A DNA stretch of 62,632 nucleotides from Paracoccus sp. M683 (GTDB lineage Bacteria; Pseudomonadota; Alphaproteobacteria; Rhodobacterales; Rhodobacteraceae): the NCBI RefSeq assembly GCF_007096355.1, contig NZ_VKDF01000015.1:1-62632 (forward strand). The letters are read 5' to 3'. Shown piece after piece: positions 24,068-32,476 of the stretch (position 1 is its first letter; each line of letters opens with the position of its first letter). The position numbers and the translations under genes are program-made. The notes beneath the pieces are model-generated. The model searched no databases. It saw nothing but the letters and a program-made list of their open reading frames with translations, and had not been told where the DNA came from.

Positions 24068-26629
24068 ATGACCGCCCCAGCGCGAGATCGCGAGCCCGGA
24101 GCCGGCAGCATCAATCTGCCCCCGATCAGCCTGTCCATCGAGGGCATGACCTGTGCCTCATGCGTGGGCCGGGTCGAGAAGGCGCTGCGGGCCGTGCCCG
24201 GCGTCGCCTCGGCAAATGTCAACCTGGCCACCGAGCGCGCCGACATCCGTCTCAGCGCGCCGGTCGAGCGTGCCGCGCTGGTGGGTGCGGTGGAAAGCGC
24301 GGGCTATGACGTGCCCAAGCCCCAGGGTGCGGTCGAGATCGCCATCGAGGGGATGACCTGCGCCTCTTGCGTGGGCCGGGTCGAAAGGGCGCTGCAGGCG
24401 GTGCCCGGCGTTGCTTCGGCGACCGTCAACCTCGCCACCGAGCGCGCGACCGTCACGGGCCCGGCCGATGCCGGCGCGTTGCTGCGGGCCATCACCGAAA
24501 CCGGCTACGAGGCGCGGCTGATCGACGGCGGCGGGGCCGATGAGGCGCAGGCCAACGCCCGCAAGGAGGCCGAGCGCGAGACGCTGCGGCGCGACCTGAT
24601 CCTGGCGGCGGCGCTGACCCTGCCGGTCTTCGTCCTCGAGATGGGCAGCCACCTCATTCCCGCCGTCCATGACCTCGTCGCGGGCACCATCGGCATGCAG
24701 GCCAGTTGGTATATCCAGTTCGCGCTGACGCTGCTGGTCCTCGCCATCCCCGGCATCCGCTTCTACCAGAAGGGCCTTCCCGCCCTGTTCCGTGGCGCGC
24801 CTGACATGAACAGCCTTGTCGCGGTCGGCACGCTGGCGGCTTTCGGTTATTCACTTGTCGCCACCTTCGCCCCCGGCCTGCTGCCGGCGGGCACCGTCAA
24901 CGTCTATTACGAGGCGGCAGCCGTTATCGTGACGCTGATCCTGCTCGGCCGCTATCTCGAGGCGCGCGCCAAGGGCCGCACCTCCGAGGCGATCACCCGC
25001 CTTGTTGGCCTGCAGCCCAAGACCGCGCGCGTGCGCCGGGGCGGCCGCGTCGAGGACATCGCGGTGGCCAACGTGGCTCCCGGCGATCTCGTCGAGGTCC
25101 GTCCGGGCGAGCGCGTCCCCGTGGACGGCGAGGTGGTCGAGGGCGAGAGCTGGGTGGATGAATCGATGATCACCGGCGAGCCCATCCCCGTCCAGAAGCA
25201 GGCGGGCGCTGCCGTGACCGGCGGCACCGTGAACCAGAAAGGCGCCTTCGCCTTTCGCGCCACTGCGGGCGGCGGGGACACGGTGCTGGCGCAGATCATC
25301 CGCCTGGTCGAGGAGGCGCAGGGCTCGAAACTGCCAATCCAGGCGCTGGTGGACCGCGTCACCATGTGGTTCGTCCCGGCCGTCATGGCGGTGGCGGCGC
25401 TGACCTTCGGCATCTGGTTCTTCTTCGGTCCCGACCCGGCGCTGACCTTCGCGCTGGTGAACGCCGTCGCGGTCCTGATCATCGCCTGCCCCTGTGCGAT
25501 GGGCCTCGCCACGCCGACCTCGATCATGGTGGGCACCGGGCGCGGCGCCGAGATGGGCGTGCTGTTCCGCAAGGGCGAAGCGCTCCAGCTGCTGAAGGAT
25601 GCCAGGGTCGTGGCGGTGGACAAGACCGGCACGCTGACGGAAGGCGCCCCCGCGCTGACCGATCTGGAACTGGCCGCCGGGTTCGAGCGGGCCGAGGTCC
25701 TGAGCCTCGTCGCCGCGGTCGAGGAGAAGTCGGAGCACCCGATCGCCCGTGCGATCGTGGACGCGGCCGCCGGGGAAGGCCTTACGCTGCCCGCCGTCTC
25801 GAACTTCGAGTCGGTGACAGGGTTCGGCGTCAGGGCCGTGGCCGGCGGCAAGCCCGTCGAGATCGGCGCAGACCGCTACATGGCCGAGCTTGGCCATGAC
25901 GTGGCCGGTTTCGCCAAGATCGCCGAGCGTCTCGGCAACGAGGGCAAGTCGCCCCTCTACGCCGCGATCGACGGCAAGCTGGCGGCGATCATCGCCGTGG
26001 CCGACCCGATCAAGGAGACGACGCCGGCCGCGATCGCGGCGTTGCACGACCTCGGCCTGAAGGTTGCGATGATCACCGGCGACAACCGCCGCACGGCCGA
26101 AGCCATCGCCCGGCGGCTAGGCATCGACGAGGTCGTGGCCGAGGTGCTGCCCGAAGGCAAGGTCGAGGCCGTGCGCCGTCTCAAGACCAGTCATGGGACG
26201 CTGGCCTATGTCGGTGACGGCATCAACGACGCCCCGGCGCTGGCCGAGGCGGATGTGGGCCTTGCCATCGGCACCGGAACGGATGTGGCGATCGAGGCCG
26301 CCGACGTGGTGCTGATGTCGGGCAGCCTCAAGGGCGTGCCCAACGCCATCGCGTTGTCGCGCGCGACGATCGGCAATATCCGGCAGAACCTGTTCTGGGC
26401 CTTCGCCTACAACACCGCGCTGATCCCGGTCGCGGCGGGCGTGCTCTACCCGGCCTACGGGGTTCTGCTGTCGCCGGTCTTCGCCGCCGGGGCGATGGCG
26501 CTGTCCTCGGTCTTCGTGCTCGGCAACGCGCTCCGCCTGCGCCGCTTCACGCCGCCGATGGGGACCGATCCGACGGCCCCAGCGACCGCCAGCCCCGCCA
26601 TGTCCGGCCGGCTTGCACCTGCCGAGTGA
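24068..26629 (+). CDS. copA: Copper-exporting P1B-1 ATPase CopA
   Basis: This 853-residue inner-membrane pump exports Cu(I). Two HMA domains carry MTCASC at residues 27-32 and 96-101. The core has TGEP (variant of TGES), CPCAMG in TM6 (about 474), DKTGTLTEG (about 518), SEHPIA and GDGINDAP (about 717). NLFWAFAYN and MALSSVFV in the last helices are the P1B-1 signatures for Cu+. The start follows AAGGAG by about 10 bp. It is intact, unlike the ATPase at 17915, and is divergent from copZ under paired CueR operators. Confidence 0.95.
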   Translation: MTAPARDREPGAGSINLPPISLSIEGMTCASCVGRVEKALRAVPGVASANVNLATERADIRLSAPVERAALVGAVESAGYDVPKPQGAVEIAIEGMTCASCVGRVERALQAVPGVASATVNLATERATVTGPADAGALLRAITETGYEARLIDGGGADEAQANARKEAERETLRRDLILAAALTLPVFVLEMGSHLIPAVHDLVAGTIGMQASWYIQFALTLLVLAIPGIRFYQKGLPALFRGAPDMNSLVAVGTLAAFGYSLVATFAPGLLPAGTVNVYYEAAAVIVTLILLGRYLEARAKGRTSEAITRLVGLQPKTARVRRGGRVEDIAVANVAPGDLVEVRPGERVPVDGEVVEGESWVDESMITGEPIPVQKQAGAAVTGGTVNQKGAFAFRATAGGGDTVLAQIIRLVEEAQGSKLPIQALVDRVTMWFVPAVMAVAALTFGIWFFFGPDPALTFALVNAVAVLIIACPCAMGLATPTSIMVGTGRGAEMGVLFRKGEALQLLKDARVVAVDKTGTLTEGAPALTDLELAAGFERAEVLSLVAAVEEKSEHPIARAIVDAAAGEGLTLPAVSNFESVTGFGVRAVAGGKPVEIGADRYMAELGHDVAGFAKIAERLGNEGKSPLYAAIDGKLAAIIAVADPIKETTPAAIAALHDLGLKVAMITGDNRRTAEAIARRLGIDEVVAEVLPEGKVEAVRRLKTSHGTLAYVGDGINDAPALAEADVGLAIGTGTDVAIEAADVVLMSGSLKGVPNAIALSRATIGNIRQNLFWAFAYNTALIPVAAGVLYPAYGVLLSPVFAAGAMALSSVFVLGNALRLRRFTPPMGTDPTAPATASPAMSGRLAPAE

Positions 26630-26784
26630 TCGCCACCCGCGCCGACCGGGGCGCCAGAGTGCGTCCCGGTCATTCCCCTAGCCTGGAAGACCGTCATGAC
26701 CAATATCACGCACGTCACGCACGACGTCATCTTTCCGCCAGCGGCCGTTCCGCTCATCTTCACCACCAACCAAAGGAGCCACCC

Positions 26785-27234
26785 ATGAACATCGGACAAG
26801 CAGCCCACGCCTCGGGAGTCTCCGCCAAGATGATCCGCTACTACGAACAGACCGGCCTCATCCCTCCCGCCAACCGGACCCAATCGGGCTATCGCGACTA
26901 TTCGGACACCGACGTCCACATGCTGCGCTTCATCCGTCGCGCGCGCGATCTGGGCTTCTCGGTGCCCGAGATCCAGAAGCTCCTGAACCTCTGGCGTGAC
27001 GGCAGCCGGCAGAGCGGCGATGTCAAGCGCGTCGCTCTTCAGCACATCGAGGAGCTGCGGCATCGGATCGCCGAGATGGAGGACATGGTCACCACGCTCA
27101 CGACGCTGGCGGACGCCTGCGCGGTCGACCACCGGCCCGACTGCCCGATCCTCTGCGACTTCGAGCAAGCGGCCCCGGAGCATCGGCCGGCACCCGCGAG
27201 GGCACCCCTGCCAGGCAGCCGCCCCTCCGTCTGA
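26785..27234 (+). CDS. cueR: CueR, MerR-family copper-responsive activator
   Basis: This 149-residue regulator begins MNIGQAAHASGVSAKMIRYY, the MerR winged-helix. The metal loop has Cys112 and Cys120 (ACAVDHRPDC), the same positions as E. coli CueR, and the C112-x7-C120 spacing marks a monovalent (Cu/Ag/Au) sensor. AAAGGAG lies 7 bp before the start. It is the likely activator for the three long-spacer promoters at 17843, 23940 and 23997. It follows copA by about 155 bp. Confidence 0.95.
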   Translation: MNIGQAAHASGVSAKMIRYYEQTGLIPPANRTQSGYRDYSDTDVHMLRFIRRARDLGFSVPEIQKLLNLWRDGSRQSGDVKRVALQHIEELRHRIAEMEDMVTTLTTLADACAVDHRPDCPILCDFEQAAPEHRPAPARAPLPGSRPSV

Positions 27235-27261
27235 CTGCGGGGCATTGTCGGCCATCGCCGC

Positions 27262-27372
27262 TTAATCCGGCGGCGCGGCCTCTTCGCCGTCGAGGCCGAT
27301 ATCCGCCAGTGCGCGTTTTGCGCCTTCTTCCGCCGTGCGCGTCAGGATCGCCTCGAACTCGGCGTCCGGCAT
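27262..27372 (-). CDS. Small DUF6127-like protein, probably a remnant
   Basis: Starting MPDAEFEAILTRTAEEGAKR, the 36-residue product continues ALADIGLDGEEAAPPD. This resembles the start of DUF6127-type proteins encoded in phage or gene-transfer-agent tail regions, which normally continue with a second helix. The in-frame sequence before the ATG (DDTTRSDQGFVR) looks like part of the same protein, so the original start may be lost. Confidence 0.45.
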   Translation of the reverse strand: MPDAEFEAILTRTAEEGAKRALADIGLDGEEAAPPD

Positions 27373-27426
27373 GCGGACAAAGCCCTGATCGGAACGGGTG
27401 GTGTCATCACTTCTCCCTTCCGCCGC

Positions 27427-27745
27427 TCAACCGACCTTGCAGCCCCAGAACGACGTGTGATCGGCCGCGAAATACCCATCCGCCGCGCGAAAGGTGCCCT
27501 GCAACTCGACGGTGTCGCCCTGCGCGAGCGGCGCCATGGTCTGCAGCCAGAGCGCCGTCGCCTCGGAGGCGTGCGCCCCTGAAATCTCGCCCTTTGATCT
27601 CGGATTTCGGTCGATCCGTTCAGCACCAGCCGCCCGCGCATACGCGCATTGGTGCTGGAGTTGATCTTGTATAGCAGCGTGGCACCGAAGAGCCACGCGC
27701 CCGCGACGGGCGCAACGAAGTGGCTGTTGCCGGCGCAAACCCGCG
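27427..27745 (-). pseudogene. Phage/GTA DUF2793-like C-terminal fragment, frameshifted
   Basis: One frame reads AGAWLFGATLLYKINSSTNA and then RMRGRLVLNGSTEI; the next frame, from about 27583, reads SGAHASEATALWLQTMAPLA and DGYFAADHTSFWGCKVG. Joined, they resemble the jelly-roll/C1q-like tail end of DUF2793 phage proteins. A single missing base at a TTT run explains the shift. It ends against the DUF2285 stop. Family assignment is from memory and moderate. Confidence 0.45.
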
Positions 27746-28517
27746 CTATCGTGGGCGGCGATGACGAAGGAGTTTCCGATAACCGCCGGCGACCATTGCA
27801 CGGGCATCGCGCAGGAGTGCCTTGATGGCATGACGGGCCGAGGATGCTTGCCATTCGTCCCGGTCAAGCCGGCCGGTGTTCAGAAGAACCCGCGCGATCT
27901 CCTGCTGCGTGGCACCAGCCCGATGGCCATCGAAGGCCCGCAGCATCCGTCGGAGGCGCGCGCGTTGCTGGCGTGTCATGCGTGTATCCGGCGGGATCGC
28001 GCGACCATGCAGGGCGGAAAGGAAGCGTTGAATGGCCTCGATCCGGTCGAAACCGGCGAGGCTGAGAGGGACGACGGCGACCGCGATCGCGTCCCCCTTA
28101 ATGGCGCCGTCGAAGATCTGGAGCTTCTGCCCATTGCCAAGCGGGACGTGGAACTCTGCGCCAGCGTTCTCGACCGAGAAGTCGAGGCGCCAGTTCAGCG
28201 GAGCGCCGTCAGTGCTGTCGCCAAGTTCCAAAGGGACTTCGGTCAGCACCACCACACTTGTGTCCTCCGCTGGGAGCCAGAAGACCGGCGCATCGGGCGG
28301 CGGGACCAGCGGATCGACCGGGAAATCGCAACCCCCAGCGCTGCCGGATCCGTTCGGTCAGCGGTTGGGGGTCTCCTTGGTCGGCAATCGAGGCTTCAAA
28401 ATCTGCGTCATAATCGTCATTGCGGCGCAGCCATTCCCAGGCCAGATCGGATGCCGTCAGTTCATCCAGATGGTCGTATTGCGCCGAAGAACGCCAGGTC
28501 GATGCGTCAGGGGTCAT
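27746..28517 (-). pseudogene. DUF2285/RovC-type DNA-binding regulator, frameshifted
   Basis: GGGAGG precedes ATG 28517. The N-terminal part (MTPDASTWRSSAQYDHL, LAWEWLRRNDDYDADF) is the domain usually found ahead of DUF2285. Near 28320 the frame changes; VDPLVPPPDAPVFWLPAED then continues to the C-terminal DUF2285 domain (RLRRMLRAFDGHRAG, EIARVLLNTGRLDRDEW, VAGGYRKLLRHRR). One extra C in a CCC run accounts for the shift. These proteins are common transcriptional regulators in alphaproteobacterial ICEs. Either the gene is inactivated or the base is a sequencing error. Confidence 0.75.
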
Positions 28518-28629
28518 CGCGGCCTCCCGAATCCACTCAAACGAATAGGGAAGGCTCAAGATTCCCGCATGAGTTGCGTTTCGGAAGTCAGGCGCTGGTC
28601 AACAGGTGATGCGCGGCACGCATCACGGG

Positions 28630-28908
28630 TCAGGTCTTGCGCTGACTTTCGCGGACCAGTTCGCGGTAGCCGTGTTCGGTCATCCAATGCGCGCGAGCGA
28701 GATGAGTATCATGGATGGAGCGGCAGCGGTCGGGATCGCACTCTGGATCGAGGCCAAAGAGAACCTGCACAGCTTCGCGCCAATCGGCGCCATCACGCTC
28801 GGCATCGAGAAGGCGCATGTAGCGCTTCATGTGCTCGCGATCATAAGACGTCAGCGTCTGGCTGGACGGTGGTGTGTCGAGATATGTCTGTGTCGCGCGG
28901 CCCATCAT
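28630..28908 (-). CDS. Small DUF2285-type DNA-binding protein
   Basis: This 92-residue protein contains LTSYDREHMKRYMRLLDAER, DWREAVQVLFGLDP and HLARAHWMTEHGYRELV, the pattern of short single-domain DUF2285 (RovC-like) ICE regulators. Start ATG 28908 is chosen; an ATG at 28962 would add 18 residues without family support. It precedes the longer DUF2285 gene on the same strand. Confidence 0.65.
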   Translation of the reverse strand: MMGRATQTYLDTPPSSQTLTSYDREHMKRYMRLLDAERDGADWREAVQVLFGLDPECDPDRCRSIHDTHLARAHWMTEHGYRELVRESQRKT

Positions 28909-29001
28909 TCGCTCACGTTCGGGTAACGTATTTGTTAACCATCTTCGGCGGAAGATAGCCATTCCTTTTGACGAGAACCTGACATCACGCTGGCCGCTAT
29001 T

Positions 29002-29253
29002 TCACCGTTTGTCGGTGTTGGCTCCATTGTGTTGCAGCAACACGCCCTCGCCCTTATCTGTCGACAGGAAAACGATCCCGGCCGCTTCGAGAGCGCGGCG
29101 CACCTGGTCGCGGGTGGACTCGAACACCTCGAGCCCGCTTTGGGATTCGAGGCGTTTGAGTGCGGTCAATGCGACCTGGGCCTTGTCGGCGAGCGTCTCC
29201 TGTGTCCATCCCAGTAACGCGCGCGCAGCCCGTGATTGGCGAGAGGTGATCAT
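29002..29253 (-). CDS. Xre-type helix-turn-helix regulator
   Basis: This 83-residue repressor-like protein begins MITSRQSRAARALLGWTQET and continues LADKAQVALTALKRLESQ, a clear Xre HTH. FESTRDQVRRALEAAGIVFL completes the usual short form found at ICE regulatory switches. A 22-bp palindrome covers its start codon and a 17-bp palindrome lies 50 bp upstream, suggesting autoregulation. Confidence 0.88.
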   Translation of the reverse strand: MITSRQSRAARALLGWTQETLADKAQVALTALKRLESQSGLEVFESTRDQVRRALEAAGIVFLSTDKGEGVLLQHNGANTDKR

Positions 29254-29265
29254 ACATGATCACCT
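29244..29265. promoter_or_regulatory. Palindrome over the Xre start codon
   Basis: AGGTGATCAT-AC-ATGATCACCT is a perfect inverted repeat with 10-bp arms. It contains the start codon and the AGG of the ribosome binding site of the Xre gene. It is likely an operator or translational control hairpin. Confidence 0.6.
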
Positions 29266-29295
29266 CCCACCGGGATATGCACGCACTCCAGAACT

Positions 29296-29312
29296 ACGAC
29301 TATAATAGTCGT
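29296..29312 (-). promoter_or_regulatory. Palindrome with embedded -10 upstream of the Xre gene
   Basis: ACGACTAT-A-ATAGTCGT is a perfect 17-bp palindrome. It contains TATTAT/TATAGT, a good -10 for the minus-strand Xre gene, so a repressor bound here would block the promoter. Confidence 0.55.
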
Positions 29313-29442
29313 TCTTGCTATGAGCGCCAGCCGAAATTCAGGTGCAATTATCATGGATAGAGAGGCGACGCCCTCGTCCATGCCCGTCTGATTCGGTCGC
29401 TGGACCTTGCCAGAGGCGGCGGGCGCGATCCGTTGAGACAGG

Positions 29443-29471
29443 GGAGAAACCCGGCGGCTTGCGCCGCCGGG
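29443..29471 (-). terminator. Terminator after ssb
   Basis: On the minus strand, CCCGGCGGC-GCAA-GCCGCCGGG is followed by TTTCTCC. It begins 15 bp past the ssb stop. Confidence 0.75.
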
Positions 29472-29485
29472 CCTCGGGTTCCCGA

Positions 29486-29887
29486 TCAGAACGGAATGTC
29501 ATCGTCGTCGATGAACTTGCCGTCGTCGTTCTCGGTCTGCTTCGCCCGGCTCAGGAAATCGACCGTCTCGGCGATGATCTCGCAGCCGTAGCGATCGACC
29601 CCGGCGGCATCGGTCCATTTCGTGTAGTGGATGCGGCCGCGAACCAGAACCTTCATGCCCTTGTCGCAATGCTGCTGGACCGTCTTGCCGAGGCCGTTGA
29701 AGCAGGTGATGCGGTGCCATTCGGTGTCCTGGACCCGATAGCCGTTCTCGTCGCGCAGGACGCGGCCTTCCGAATAGCGGGGGCGCGAGGTGGCCAGGGT
29801 GAAGTGGGTGATGCCGGTGCCGCCCTGGGTGGTGCGGGTTTCGGGGGCCTGGCCGATGTTGCCGGCGAGGATGACGATGTTCTGCAT
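29486..29887 (-). CDS. ssb: Single-stranded DNA-binding protein
   Basis: This 133-residue OB-fold protein begins MQNIVILAGNIGQAPETR and contains FTLATSRPR, DTEWHRITCFNGLGKTV and GMKVLVRGRIHYTKW. The acidic C-terminal tip DDDDIPF is the SSB partner-binding tail. ICE- and plasmid-borne ssb genes typically protect DNA that has just entered a recipient. A 21-bp palindrome sits about 20 bp upstream and a long noncoding region precedes it. A TTG-initiated extension upstream is unlikely. Confidence 0.93.
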   Translation of the reverse strand: MQNIVILAGNIGQAPETRTTQGGTGITHFTLATSRPRYSEGRVLRDENGYRVQDTEWHRITCFNGLGKTVQQHCDKGMKVLVRGRIHYTKWTDAAGVDRYGCEIIAETVDFLSRAKQTENDDGKFIDDDDIPF

Positions 29888-29907
29888 TGTAGGTCTCCGT
29901 TGCTCCT

Positions 29908-29928
29908 CGGAGGGACCGTCCCTCCGAC
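29908..29928. promoter_or_regulatory. Palindrome immediately upstream of ssb
   Basis: TCGGAGGGAC-C-GTCCCTCCGA is an inverted repeat with 10-bp arms about 20 bp before the ssb start. GAGGAG, the likely ribosome binding site, overlaps its ssb-proximal arm on the minus strand. It could be an operator or an RNA hairpin controlling translation. The position may be off by one base. Confidence 0.5.
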
Positions 29929-30591
29929 GAGACCCGGCCAAGGCCGTCGGAAGACTCCTGCAACTGCCGCCCTTGCTGCAGCTTGCCCCCAAGGCCCCAG
30001 GTGGGGCGGGCAGCCGCGCTTGCGCGGCAACACGGCTGGGAGCCGCGGGGGTTGCTGGTGGAAGCCGAACGGACTTAGGGGATCAGTCAGGCGGAGGGAT
30101 GGTGCTTTCGAAAGCAGATCGGGGACGCACAGCAGAACCATCGTCCTTGCTGGCGACAGCGGCCAGGCAGGCCCCCTGCGAACCGAGACCACCGGCATGG
30201 CACTCGTTCAACCGTCTTTGCCGGTCAACGTCGTGTCCGCCGCCGGAAGGCCCTGTCATCCGCGATGTGATCGAACAGGCTATCGGGTTCTCATGCCCGC
30301 TATGACACCGTCCTGCTTCATCGGCCAAAGGCTCGGTCCCACAGCATCGTGAAGGGGCAAGGAAGGTGTTCGCGGAGGCCCCACGAAACGACGTGGACCG
30401 ATGCAGCGGGGCATCGACCGCACGGGACTGCGGGTACGCACCGATGTCCCATTTCCAGAGCCGGGCGAAGCAGACCGGGTGCGATGGTGACATGCTGCGT
30501 CGGACCGACTTTCCGTCTTTGATGGAACGACCGTCGCCCGATGGCGCAAGCTGCCAGTCTTCCTCAGAAGTGGCTGATCGCGTCCGCCGTT
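29929..30591. other. About 660-bp noncoding region upstream of ssb
   Basis: Open frames here give no recognisable protein on either strand. The region has a GCCGCG/CGCGGC hairpin near 30013-30028. Its size is unusual for this compact element. It probably carries the ssb promoter and possibly cis-acting transfer or replication sites. Confidence 0.4.
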
Positions 30592-31008
30592 TCAGCGCGA
30601 GAACACCGACTCGCCGAGGGCGTTCAGATTGACGATGGCCGAGATGCCGATGACAAGGCCGCCCATGCCGCCGAGCAGGTTGAGAACCAGCCCCGAGTCG
30701 ATGGCGTTCTTGGTGATGCCATAGACAAGGGCATAGCCGGCGATGACGGCGGGCACGGCGAAGAGAGCGAGCGCAATGAGCCGCAGGGCCGGGTTCCTCG
30801 CGAAGCCAAGAACCAGGATCACAAGGGCGATCGAGAGCAAAGCGGCACCGATGGCCATGAGGCCAGACATCACGACACCGGCCCCCGCGCCCCAGGCATA
30901 TTGCGCGGTCGTGATCGCCGCCATGACGGGCAAGGCATAGATCGCCAGATTGTAGGCGATCACACAGGCCGCGATGCTGAGCGAGATGGCGAGCAGGATC
31001 AGCGTCAT
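30592..31008 (-). CDS. Four-helix inner-membrane protein, unknown function
   Basis: This 138-residue protein starts MTLILLAISLSIAACVIAYN, with GGAGG 5 bp upstream. It has about four hydrophobic helices separated by short loops (for example IGAALLSIALVILVLGF and LFAVPAVIAGYALVYGI). No motif is recognised. It lies between the DUF2493 and ssb genes. A surface-exclusion or entry role would be a guess. Confidence 0.65.
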   Translation of the reverse strand: MTLILLAISLSIAACVIAYNLAIYALPVMAAITTAQYAWGAGAGVVMSGLMAIGAALLSIALVILVLGFARNPALRLIALALFAVPAVIAGYALVYGITKNAIDSGLVLNLLGGMGGLVIGISAIVNLNALGESVFSR

Positions 31009-31139
31009 GGAAACCTCCAGAGAACGGTTGGGGATCACGACAGGCTGCCGGGAGATACGCTCCGCCTGCGACTATGCTGCTTCGCCGGTTCTGCAAGGAT
31101 GTTCCATCAAAGGCGCGGCGGCGTTTTCTGTCAAGGTTC

Positions 31140-31156
31140 GGCGGCTTAAAGCCGCC
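31140..31156 (-). terminator. Hairpin after the DUF2493 gene
   Basis: GGCGGCT-TAA-AGCCGCC is a 7-bp stem 13 bp beyond the minus-strand DUF2493 stop. Few T residues follow, so the call is tentative. Confidence 0.4.
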
Positions 31157-31168
31157 AGGCGGCGGGAC

Positions 31169-32104
31169 TTACGCCCCGCCGTCGAACTTCATGACCGGGA
31201 TGCCGAGCTTGCGGGCCTTGTCGGCGAGATTCTCCTGAATCCCGGTACCGGGGAAGACGAGGACGCCGACCGGCAGCACGTCCAGCATGGCATCGTTTCG
31301 CTTGAACGGCGCGGCCTTGGCGTGCTTGGTCCAGTCGGGCCGGAAGGCGACCTGAAGCACCTTGCGGTGATCGGCCCAGCGGGAGGCGATCAGTTCGGCT
31401 CCCTTCGGCGACCCGCCGTGCAGCAACACCATGTCGGGGTGCTTGGCATGGACCTGATCGAGCTTCGCCCAGATCAGGCGGTGATCGTTGAAGTCGGCGC
31501 CGCCGGTCACGGCCACCTTAGGGCCGGCGGGCAGCATCACCTCGGTCTCGGCCCGGCGCTTGGCGGCAAGGAAGTCTCTGGAGTCGATCATCGCGGCAGT
31601 CAGGTTGCGATGGTTGACCATCGAGCCGGTGCGCGGCCGCCAGGCGCTGCCGGTGTGGTGCTCGAAAGCCTCGGCGGCGAGGTCGCGGAAGAGTTCCATG
31701 CTGGCGCGCCGTTCAATCAGGGTCTGCCCCTCGGCCGTAAGGCGTTCGAGTTCGACCGACTTCACCTCGCTGCCGTCCTGTTCCCGCTGCATCCGGCGCT
31801 GCGCCTGCTCGTTGGCGTCTAGATCGCGTTCGACCCGGCTGGTGGCGCGGTGGAAGAGATTGGCGGCCCCCCAGAGCAGCTCTTCGAGATCGGGTTCGAG
31901 ACGGGTGTCACTGAGCGTCGCCACAAGGGCGTCGAAGATGTCTGTGACGGCTACAGCGACGGTATTGCCCTCGGGGAGCGGCCGGGGATCAGGTTCGTCC
32001 TGGAACGGGCGCCAGCCGTAGAGCTGGAGTTCGGTGAGGGCGTGATCGGTCTGGGAGGAGGTGTGGACCGGCTCGGCCCCTGCATATTCGGGATCAAACG
32101 TCAT
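31169..32104 (-). CDS. DUF2493 (SLOG-like nucleotide-binding) protein
   Basis: This 311-residue protein starts MTFDPEYAGAEPV. The C-terminal domain KVAVTGGADFNDHRLIWAKL, MVLLHGGSPKGAELIASRW, VGVLVFPGTGIQENLADKA is DUF2493, a Rossmann-like fold of the SLOG superfamily that binds nucleotide-derived ligands. The N-terminal half is helical (DLEELLWGAANLFHRAT). It is a frequent ICE gene of unknown role; links to nucleotide signalling in conflict systems are possible. An extension to 32137 lacks support. Confidence 0.85.
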   Translation of the reverse strand: MTFDPEYAGAEPVHTSSQTDHALTELQLYGWRPFQDEPDPRPLPEGNTVAVAVTDIFDALVATLSDTRLEPDLEELLWGAANLFHRATSRVERDLDANEQAQRRMQREQDGSEVKSVELERLTAEGQTLIERRASMELFRDLAAEAFEHHTGSAWRPRTGSMVNHRNLTAAMIDSRDFLAAKRRAETEVMLPAGPKVAVTGGADFNDHRLIWAKLDQVHAKHPDMVLLHGGSPKGAELIASRWADHRKVLQVAFRPDWTKHAKAAPFKRNDAMLDVLPVGVLVFPGTGIQENLADKARKLGIPVMKFDGGA

Positions 32105-32476
32105 CGGTTGCGTCCTTCGTCTGGAGACCGCGCCCATCGCGGCCTTCGCAGGCGTCGAAGCGCACGGGCGGGACGGGTTGACAGCCCTCGCCCGCTCGGC
32201 GAGGGCCTTGATGGCCGGGTGCGGCTAATTTGCCTTTCGCGATGCAAAGGCGGGGCCAGAGACGGGGTCCCCACGCGACCTGTCGCGTGGGGTGGCTCCC
32301 CGCCGGCGGAAATTAGTCGCTCCCGGCCATTGCCTGCCCGTCCCGTTTGTGCGCCGATCGCCCTCTCCGAAGGCCGTGGGTGCGGGACTCTCCGGCGGTG
32401 GATGCACCTGCCGATGCCAAGCGAACGAAACCGGCAGAGGCCGAGCCGGACCGAGCCTCCGGGGCCGATCACACCC
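32105..32476. other. 372-bp intergenic region with strong hairpins
   Basis: No gene is seen. Two strong inverted repeats are present: CCCCACGCGAC-CT-GTCGCGTGGGG (32269-32292) and a GCCCTCGCC/GGCGAGGGC hairpin (about 32190-32212). Both lie between the primase stop and the DUF2493 start on the minus strand. The first, with an 11-bp stem and 2-nt loop, could terminate the primase transcript or act as a cis site. Confidence 0.5.

Noticed and set aside
30083..31096. 337-residue minus-strand frame overlapping the four-helix membrane gene
   Set aside because: The membrane gene in another frame has hydrophobic helices and a GGAGG site; this frame is Arg/His-rich without family resemblance.
32225..32472. 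Small frames between primase and DUF2493 genes
   Set aside because: No ribosome binding sites, no domain; the region is dominated by inverted repeats.
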